DNA of 64,000 nucleotides, taken from Beta vulgaris subsp. vulgaris. Lineage: Eukaryota; Streptophyta; Magnoliopsida; Caryophyllales; Amaranthaceae. Location: assembly GCF_026745355.1 (NCBI RefSeq), contig NC_079205.1, positions 33,052,950-33,116,949 of the forward strand, read 5' to 3'. The position numbers were made by a program, and so were the translations under genes. Shown here piece after piece: positions 56,975 to 64,000 of this stretch; within the stretch, counting starts at the first letter, position 1, and every line of letters begins with the position of its first letter. The notes under the pieces were generated by a model. It worked only from the letters and a program-made list of their open reading frames with translations. It ran no database searches and was not told the DNA's origin.

Positions 56975-57480
56975 AAGAATGAAGTATTGATCTTTACTGA
57001 ATTATAAGGTTCCGCCGATGTTGCGAGTTCACTTCTTTTACTTCTATTGGATGAAGTCGTCACAGAAGTTAATGTCCAAGTTTCAGCTTTCTTGGGATTA
57101 TTCTTCTTTGGTTGAACTGCCTCTTCAGTCTTTTTTGCTTCTGGGTGTTTTGCCTTTGCACATACCTCTGTTGCGTGAATGAACGCTTCAGCCTCCCGGA
57201 GGGTTTCAGCTAGAGTGATGATCTTTTTCTTTACTAGATCAAACTTGAAACTTACTGGCCTCAAACCCCTCATAAAGGCGTCGAAGGCCACTCCTGCATT
57301 CAAATCCTAAATCTGCAATGCCTCTAGATTAAATATCTTGACAAAACTTCTTAAGGCCTCCTTTGGTCCTTGGATAACCTTCACCAAATGCATGCTAGTA
57401 TACTGCTCCTGCCGATTTGCTATAAAATGGCTAGTGAACAGAATACTAAGCTCCGTGAAATTATTCACTTGAGTTAGGAG
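56965..57480 (-). pseudogene. gypsy gag core, N-terminus beyond the insertion
   Basis: The frame reads FTSHFIANRQEQYTSMHLVK and GPKEALRSFVKIFN, then a TAG-type stop in LQI*DLNAG. MRGLRPVSFKFDLVKKKI follows, a Retrotrans_gag core and its C-terminal helix. The N-terminal part lies beyond the CACTA element, outside the window. Confidence 0.8.
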
Positions 57481-57900
57481 CACTAGTGGAAAAATGAAGA
57501 AGGGCTGCGCTGAAAATGACCTATAGAGCTGCGCTTTTTGACAACAGCCCTTTCAATAGCAGCCCTTCACTTTTCAAGTAGAGCTGCGCTAGTAAAGCGC
57601 AGCCCTTCAAGCTTAGAAGGGTTGCGCCTTCTTAACTAGCGCAGCCCTTCTAAGCTTGAAAGACTGCGCCAGTTCAAACTAGCGCAGCCCTTCTAAGCTT
57701 GAAGGGCTGCTAGCTCCAGGAGCCATGCTACTATGAAGGGTTGCGCTAGTTTGAACTGGCGCAACCCTTCTAAGCAAGAAGGGTTGCGCTAGTTGAAACT
57801 AACGCAGTCCTTCTAAGCAAGAAGGGTTGCGCTAGTTGAAACTAGCGCAACCCTTCTAAGAAGAAGTGTTGTGCTAGTTGAAACTAACGCAACCCTTCAC
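57481..57900. repeat. CACTA terminal inverted repeat and subterminal repeats
   Basis: After the terminal repeat, units with GAAGGGCTGCGC or its inverse (GCGCAGCCCTTC) occur about a dozen times in both orientations. Adjacent inverted pairs form hairpins such as GCGCTAGTTGAAACTAGCGC. Subterminal arrays of this kind are transposase binding sites in En/Spm elements; that role is inferred here. Confidence 0.88.
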
Positions 57901-57924
57901 TAAATTTTTTTTTTGTTTTGACCC

Positions 57925-58190
57925 TGCTCCTGCACACAGCAGCCCACCCTCCACTGCCCACCCCTCCCACCCTCACACCCACCCCTGCCCACCCTCACAC
58001 CCCCACTGCCCACCCCTGCCACCCTCACACCCTCCACTGCCCACCCTCATACCCTCCCAGCCCACCCCCACTGCCCCCCTTCCCAGCACCCACCCCCACT
58101 GCCCCACTGCACCCACCCCCACTGCACCCAGTCACACCCATGCCACACCCCAGCAGCCCCACCACCCCACCCCACCCAAAACCTCCCTTG
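57925..58190. repeat. C-rich minisatellite in the CACTA element
   Basis: Units such as CCCACCCTCACACCC and CACTGCCCACCCC repeat with variation. The + strand is C-rich, so the coding strand is G-rich. Pro/His open frames here are not genes. Confidence 0.85.
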
Positions 58191-58325
58191 GACAAAAAAA
58201 AAATTTTAAATTGCAATACAATAATATATGACAAGTGGAGAAAGGTAATAATTAACTTCAAATATATTTAATAACGTAAAAAGTGTACATAGGATTGATA
58301 GAAACTAGTACATTCGAGCTAAATG

Positions 58326-59735
58326 TCATCCTATGCAATCATCGGTAATGTGGGACGCCAACTTATCTCGAACTTCATCTATTTCTTCTTTGGTGAAATT
58401 CCTCAAACGTGGTGTGGAATTCGCATAAACCTTGCAAAACAACCAAGGAATAAACACATATATAAGAATTCAATCATTTTACCGTAGTTAGTACTTCTAA
58501 AAATGACATATACCTTCCCGAAATTCAATAAAAATCAAATGCAAGCCTAAAAGTCTACACACTAGTTATAATATATCTCATATAATCATGTTCAAAGAAA
58601 ATTTGGGGTTAAATGACTAGATAAGTACATTTTGGGAGCGAAAAGGCCAAAATAGGCCGGAAATGGCCTTTTCGTTCCCGAAATGCAACCAACAACAAAT
58701 GCAAGCCTAAGAATCTACATACTAGTTATATTATGCCTCATATAATCATGTTCAAAGAAATTTGGGGTTAAATCACTTCATAAGTACATTTTGGGAGCGA
58801 AAAGGCCAAAATAGGCCAAAATAGGCCGGAAATGGCCTTTTCGTTCCCGAAATGCAACCAACAACATATGCAAGCCTAAGAATCTACATACTAGTTAATT
58901 ATGCCTCATATACATGTTCAAAGAGAATTTGGGTTAAATCACTTCATAACTACATTTTGGGAGCGAAAAGGCCAAAATAGGCCGGAAAATGCAACAAACA
59001 ACAATTGGAAACCTAAAAGTTACATACCTTTCGAAGATCACCAACATCTTTGCAATGGTTGACGATATCGAGCATGAACCTCATGACGTAATACCCACAC
59101 GCACGTCCACCTACTTGTACCGGACACTAAAATTCACCAAAGATGCAATAAATGACATGTTAGATGTGTATTATGTGTTTCTATAAAAGGATGCAAAAAA
59201 TTACTCATGTTACCTCGACTAAATGCCAAACAGGAGGTTTTGTTGTCGAAGTCCAGATGCATAACCCCTTTCATCACACTACATCAAATACATTATTATA
59301 AGATTAGATGTACATTTAATATTTAATAAGTGTGCATATATTGAGTTTCAATTAGGCTACCTATTTAACAATGATCTGACTAGTAAGGACCGTATTGTTT
59401 CTTTACGCAAAGAATCAAAGTGGTAGACTTCGTTACGTGACAAACATATTGCAATCAGTGTCCAATGGTTCCTACAACAATAAAAATGTTATTATTATCG
59501 TAGAACAACTAATAGGTCAATTTAATTAAAGTAAAAGTGAGTTTAAGAAGCATACGATTCAATGTAAGGAAGAGAATGATCTTATATCCAAGACGAGAAC
59601 ATGCTTCAAAGAATCCTTGAGATATGCTTTCACCTCCTTTTGTTTTGTACGCAACTGTATCTCGTACAAGCTTGGACATAACCAACCAAACATTGGCTCA
59701 CTAGATGCCTCAAATCATTGTATAATAGCCTGAGA
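58326..59735 (-). pseudogene. CACTA second gene: Ulp1-like (C48) cysteine protease domain
   Basis: The exons end at a TGA at 58326-58328. In coding order they are about 59735-59556, 59471-59361, 59278-59214, 59126-59028 and 58430-58326. Across them the motifs read GWLCPSLYEIQLRTKQKEVK, SLPYIES|NHWTLIAICL, VYHFDSLRKE, CPVQVGGRACGYYVMRFM and VYANSTPRLRNFTKEEIDEV. The His (HW), Asp (FDS) and Gln-x5-Cys (QVGGRACG) of the C48 fold are all present. The usual role is de-SUMOylation; in CACTA and other plant transposons the role is unknown. All introns use GT-AG, but at least two single-base shifts interrupt the frame. A 158-bp array lies in the last intron. Confidence 0.82.
58480..59010. repeat. 158-bp tandem array, short, in the last intron of the C48 gene
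   Basis: About three units contain GGCCTTTTCGTTCCCGAAAT and CATATAATCATGTTCAAAGA. The array lies between the splice donor at 59027 and the acceptor near 58431. Units match those of the array at 62390-63530. Confidence 0.88.
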
Positions 59736-60269
59736 AATCATATTGATTAAAATAAAACTTACTTATTATAGAAGTTATTAGTTGGATTGAATACTAATTA
59801 ATTAAGGCATATATGTATATTTATTAATTTATATACTAATAAAGTATTACCTCATGAATGTTTGTATCATGGAAACATTCAACTCTTCCTCAAGTAAGAA
59901 TTCTTTAATATCAACCTTAGAAATGAAGGTCGATGATCCTCAAAGTAGTGGAATTGGTGCGACAACTTAATCTCAATCATTGCTTCATCGTCTACATCGC
60001 TACGCACTCATGTAGCCAAAGCACGGTTGAGTAAGGCCTTGCACCACCTCATATCCGTAATGAGTGGAGACTTTGCCGTAGAAACATTTACTTTCTCCAC
60101 TTGGGCACGTCGGCCTCCTGAGGTGAAGCTACCTTCTTTCCCTTCCTGTCGGCCTTCCCCGAACCCTAGTAATTAGTTAAATTAAAAGATATACTGACAA
60201 TCATATATAGGAACTATAAAAGAAAATTATGTATATAACTTATGTTAATCATTGTACCTGATGTAATAA

Positions 60270-62067
60270 CCGCACCAATGCACGCGGCCATCAAACATAA
60301 CTGCCAAGGGCATCAGTCACTTAGTGTACACCAACTTCTGCATTCGGCAGCGGAAGAGGAAACTTCGAAACCGGGCACAATGTCTGAAACGCTGACCACA
60401 TAGTGAATATCAGCGACTGGCTGGTTGTGCAATCGTACCCGGTCCCTAGGGGGCTGTGCAGCCATAAGCAACGAATGAAACTCCATGACCATCTCCTTGA
60501 CTAATAGCTCACATGGTGTCTCTTCCTTTAAAAAAAACTCTATTCATAGTTAGTCTATGAAACAACATATTTAAGAACAATAGTTGTGATATTAAATGAT
60601 TACCGTGAACTCCGGATCTGGATGAGGCTGCGTAGGAACACTGCCCTGCGAGAAAGCACCAAAAGTCGGTAAGCCCATCTGCGCCAAAATGGCGTTGAAA
60701 TTCTGAGTCATCTCCGCTCTGAGCTCCTCCCGAATCTGGGCTTTCATAGCCTCCACATCTATGGAAGCTGCTGAATTGACACTGAGGCACTGGATTTTGA
60801 CGTAGAGGTGTATTGATCACCATACACCTTTCTCACCCCGAGGCGGACACCTCCTACGCCCCTCACACGTCCATATTGGTCCCGTCCTAGAGTCTCGTGT
60901 AAGGCATCAACTTGTCCTCTAGGAGTGAACTCACCAGTTGCCTCCTTTTCCTTCAAGCCAATCTGCATAAGGATAGAGAGAAATACTCGTGAGCGCACAA
61001 GTTATATTATTATGTATACCTTATCAAAAACTTATAATATGTACTTACAATGGCATTAGACTATCTGTTTTGTTCCGGGATCAGGTATGACTCTCTGTCC
61101 CTTTGCATCAACCCCATGCATGGAACACCACCAATCGAGCACTCTATCTGGTTGCGCGCGCTGTGCAACTGTCGTCGTAGAGCTAGTGCCCGATGTCGTG
61201 GTCGACGCAATCGTGGGGTAATGGCATACATCCACGATTCTCTCGCCTGACCATACGACTGAAAACCCAGATGGTGATAGTACTTCCTAGCTTTTGCATT
61301 CGCGCTATTTTTCTCACGAGATGCCTGAAACACACAAATATAAACAAAGGTTAGATATGGTGTTATACAATAATATTGGATCTAAAAGTATTAAATCTTA
61401 GCTAGTAAAAATATTCTTACAACAGCTTCCGGGGTTGTTTTTTGTGCAACAAATGCATGCCACTCCTCAGGTGTGATATGCCTCCATATCTGATATGGAA
61501 ACTTGGAGGGCGCCTCAAATGATGTGTCTGGTGAAGCCTCAGAAGAAGAATGGTTGCTCCCCCGTAGATTTCTTCTTCTTTGTCCCCCGACTTTTCTCCG
61601 CTTCGTGATCCACCCCGACACTAGCTTGGCCTTGAAGTCTCGGAACCTCTGGGCAACCGCGGATAGAAACACATTCTTCTTGCTTCATCATTTGGAATAT
61701 GGAATTGATTCTACAAAAACGCATTTCACAAATTAGTAAATATTACATAGTATATTTAACTAAAGTGTTAAGATTCTAAACGTTATTGTACGCGAACTTA
61801 CCATAGTATCTTCCCAAATCATCTTTTCAAAGACTCGGGCACCTCTTTCCATGAGTGGAGAATGGAGAGCTTATGCATGCAAATCCCAACTTGCATGGCA
61901 TACTTTTGACGCCATTTTCCACAAGGTTGCCCCAAATGATCGTACTCCAAAGTCATTAGGGTGGGTTTCCCTAGTGACTTTGTAGGTCCCCTTCCTTTCC
62001 TCTTTTTCGTCTCCAAGTTCTTACTTGGCCTTTGTAAACCTTTTTCTTCACGGCGAGCCTTAACCAA
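60270..62067 (-). pseudogene. CACTA second gene: N-terminal Transposase_24-like part
   Basis: From the right it reads TKSLGKPTLMTLEYDHLGQP and SWKEVPESLKRMIWEDTM, with a donor at 61801. NVFLSAVAQRFRDFKAKLVS and PEEWHAFVAQKTTPEAV follow, then ASREKNSANAKARKYYHHLG with an acceptor at 61325-61326. Next are DRVLDWWCSMHGVDAKGQ and EATGEFTPRGQVDALHETLG with YGRVRGVGGVR. The final exons have AQIREELRAEMTQNFNAILA and later HNQPVADIHYVV. This order matches the Ptta/En/Spm-type proteins in plant CACTA elements as I recall them. Single-base shifts break at least three exons. The true start is not determined. Confidence 0.8.
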
Positions 62068-62149
62068 TTGCCGCCGTTACTTTTCGTAATCGAAACACTC
62101 ATCCTCGGTAGTTTGTTCCACACTCGTATACATATGCTGCATGAGAAGA

Positions 62150-62390
62150 GGCTAGCAGTGGGAGGGGGTGCAAGGGAGGGGGCAGCAGGGGAGGGGGAGG
62201 GGGTGCAGCAGGGGGAGGGGGGCAGCAGCCAGCAGGGGAAGGGTGAGGGGTGCAGCGCAGCAGGGGGAGGGTGAGGGGTGCAGTGCAGCAGGGGGAGGGG
62301 ACAGCAGGAGGAGGGGTGCAACAGGGGGATGGGGCCAGCATGGGGAGGGGGAGGGGGAAGTGGGAGGGCGGGGAGGGGTGCAATGGAAGC
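62150..62390. repeat. G-rich minisatellite in the CACTA element
   Basis: Units such as GGGGTGCAGCAGGGGGAGG repeat on the + strand. The coding (-) strand is C-rich. The sequence is roughly the inverse of the C-rich block at 57925-58190. Open frames across it are compositional artefacts. Confidence 0.85.
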
Positions 62391-63530
62391 GATAAGGCCA
62401 AAATAGGCCGGAAATGGCCTTTTCGTTCCCGAAATGCAACCAACAAAAAATTAAAGCCTAACAATCTACATACTAGTTATATTATACCTCATATAATCAT
62501 GTTCAAAGAAAATTTGGGGTTAAATCACTCGATAAGTACGATTTGGGAGCGAAAAGGCCAAAATAGTCCGGAAATGGCCTTTTCGTTCCTGAAATGCAAC
62601 CAACAACAAATTAAAGCCTAAAAATCTACATACTAGTTATATTATACCTCATATAATCATGTTCAAAGAAAATTTGGGGTTAAATCACTTGATAAGTACA
62701 TTTTGGGAGCGAATAGGCCAAAATAGCCGGAAATGGCCTTTTCGTTCCCGAATAATCCAACAACAACAAATTAAAGCCTAACAATCTACATACTAGTTTA
62801 TATTAACCCTCATATAATCATGTTCAAAAAAATTTGGGGTTAATCACTCGATAAGTACGATTTGGAGCGAAAAGGCCAAATAAGGCCGGAAATGGCCTTT
62901 GCGTTCCCGATAAACAACACAAATTAAAGCCTAACAACTACTACTAGTTCTATATACCTCATATAATCATGTTCAAAAGAAATTTGGGGTCAAATCACTT
63001 GATAAGTACATTTTGGAGCGAAAAGGCGCGAATAGGCCGGAAATGGCCTTTTCGTTCCCGAAATGCAACCAACAACAAATTAAAGCCTAAGAATCTAAAC
63101 ACTAGTTATTTTTTTTTTTTTTTTTTTTTGAGGGGTAAACACTAGTTATATTATGCCTCATATAATCATGTTCAAAGAAAATTTGGGGTTAAATCACTCG
63201 ATAAGTACCATTTAGGGGCGAAAAGGCCAAAATAGGCCGGAAATGGCCTTTTCGTTCCCGAAATGCAACCAACAACAAATTAGCTAACAACTCATACTAG
63301 TTATATTATACCTCATATAATCATGTTCAAAGAAAATTTGGGTTAAATCACTCGATAAGTACATTTTGGGAGCGAAAAGGCCAAAATAAAATGGCTTTCG
63401 TTCCCGAAATGCAACCAACAACAAATTAAAGCCTAAGAATCTACACACTAGTTATATTATATAATCATGTTCAAAGACAATTTGTGGTTAAATGACTCGA
63501 TAGCGATTGGGAGTAAAAAGGCCAAAATTT
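62390..63530. repeat. 158-bp tandem array between TNP2 and the second gene
   Basis: About seven units, spaced about 146-200 bp, start from GTTCCCGAAATGCAACCAAC. Each has the hairpin CGAAAAGGCC ... GGCCTTTTCG. Units near 62745-63000 are more diverged than those at the edges. A run of about 22 T residues interrupts the unit near 63110. Confidence 0.9.
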
Positions 63531-63566
63531 ACAAATTGGAGAAATTACACAGACCTGAGTTTTATG

Positions 63567-64000
63567 TCATGATTTATTGAGCTTCCGCTGTTTCTTAGGA
63601 TCCTCAAGTACATGTATCCCTTCCGTGTGATCTACACGCATATAGTTCTCCGACATATTCACATCATCTTCCACACTAATTTGAGGATAGGTAAAAGGGG
63701 GGAGGTCCTCAAATGCATCATATTCTTCCTCATTATCAACATCACCAATACCGAGGATACTCCTTTTACCAGGTACAACAATTGACCACTTATGATCAGC
63801 AGGATCAGTTACAAAAAATACTTGCTTACTTGTGATGCAATTACAAATGGCTCCTCAGTTTCACGTAGACGACTAAGGTCAAAAGAGTGAAACCGCAAGG
63901 ATCATCGTTTCTTACACAACGTCGATTATGTCAACCCACTGCAACACAAGAGGCAAATATTAAAAGTACAGTAGTCCAGCTCCCATATTTTTGTATTCGC
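63567..64000 (-). pseudogene. CACTA TNP2 transposase, C-terminal (DUF4216-like) end
   Basis: On the - strand the last frame reads KQVFFVTDPADHKWSIVVPG, KRSILGIGDVDNEEEYDAF and a closing acidic tail ending in KKQRKLNKS and TGA at 63567-63569. This matches the DUF4216 C-terminus of plant TNP2 proteins. Upstream, FDLSRLRETEEPFVIASQV reads in another frame, and a further shift lies before it, so two single-base losses interrupt the domain. The transposase core lies beyond the window. Confidence 0.8.

Larger units (their letters stand above)
52817..57480 (-). mobile_element. Ty3/gypsy (Tat-like) retrotransposon, cut by a CACTA element
   Basis: On the - strand the order is gag, Cys/His motif and protease, RT, RNase H, integrase, the full gypsy order. 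The right edge is the CACTA terminal repeat at 57481. Gag reads in frame right up to it, so the CACTA is the younger insertion. Stops, frameshifts and an altered protease show that the copy is dead. Confidence 0.9.
57481..64000 (-). mobile_element. CACTA (En/Spm) transposon, one terminus in the window
   Basis: The terminus is CACTAGTGGAAAAATG at 57481, the CACTA signature, preceded by GAG, a possible 3-bp target copy. Next come about 400 bases of subterminal repeats of the AGCGCAGCCCTTC type. On the - strand the genes read toward this end: the end of TNP2, then a second gene with Transposase_24-like and C48 protease parts. This is the usual arrangement of plant CACTA elements. Tandem arrays and GC-rich minisatellites fill the spaces. 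The other terminus lies beyond the window. Confidence 0.9.

Noticed and set aside
57878..58271. Two Pro/His/Thr-rich open frames of 117 residues
   Set aside because: They cover the C-rich minisatellite of the CACTA element and have no start context or domain.
62068..62621. Open frames in the G-rich block
   Set aside because: Low-complexity translation of the minisatellite and of the 158-bp repeats.

Overview
This window is nuclear DNA of a flowering plant, most likely a eudicot. Its two recognisable host genes have GT-AG introns of up to about 7 kb and encode plastid-targeted proteins. The rest is mostly transposable elements: Ty3/gypsy (Tat-like and Athila-like), Ty1/copia, CACTA, hAT, Stowaway, Mutator-like and Helitron elements, SINEs and a LINE end. 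A plastid DNA fragment also lies in the nuclear sequence. The species cannot be fixed from what I see.

Layout. 1-3634 is the 3' part of a decayed Ty3/gypsy element on the + strand. 3640-4229 is a copia gag fragment on the - strand. 5722-16558 is a complete four-exon TATC gene, predicted at 340 aa, the thylakoid twin-arginine translocase receptor subunit. Its introns carry a Stowaway MITE, other MITE-like elements and a SINE-like head. 17382-18310 is a 233-bp unit repeated four times. 19986-22623 is a 2.6-kb solo LTR with a perfect 5-bp target duplication, inserted in a related LTR of opposite orientation. 23340-23950 is a Mutator-like transposase remnant. 24729-26360 holds a SINE and two fold-back elements, the second containing a GC-rich minisatellite.

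26578-47776 is a second host gene: eight exons, predicted 211 aa, with a putative plastid transit peptide and two DUF3783-like modules. One of its introns uses a GC donor. Intron 1 holds a hAT element inside a hAT element inside a SINE. Intron 2 holds a Helitron and, 6 bp away, a copia element with non-canonical LTR ends. Intron 5 holds inverted Athila-like fragments, two copies of an unclassified repeat and a plastid trnG-trnR insertion. Downstream, 47.8-52.8 kb, are a Helitron end, a LINE 3' end and unclassified sequence.

52817-57480 is a second Tat-like gypsy element on the - strand. Its gag is interrupted at 57481 by a CACTA transposon, also read on the - strand, that runs off the right edge. 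The CACTA part visible here contains, in coding order, the end of the TNP2 transposase, a tandem array, and a second gene with a Transposase_24-like region followed by an Ulp1-like (C48) protease domain, and then subterminal repeats and the terminal inverted repeat.

All splice sites, domain calls and repeat boundaries were read by eye without database searches. Only the two host genes look intact; every transposon gene I examined carries stops or frameshifts.
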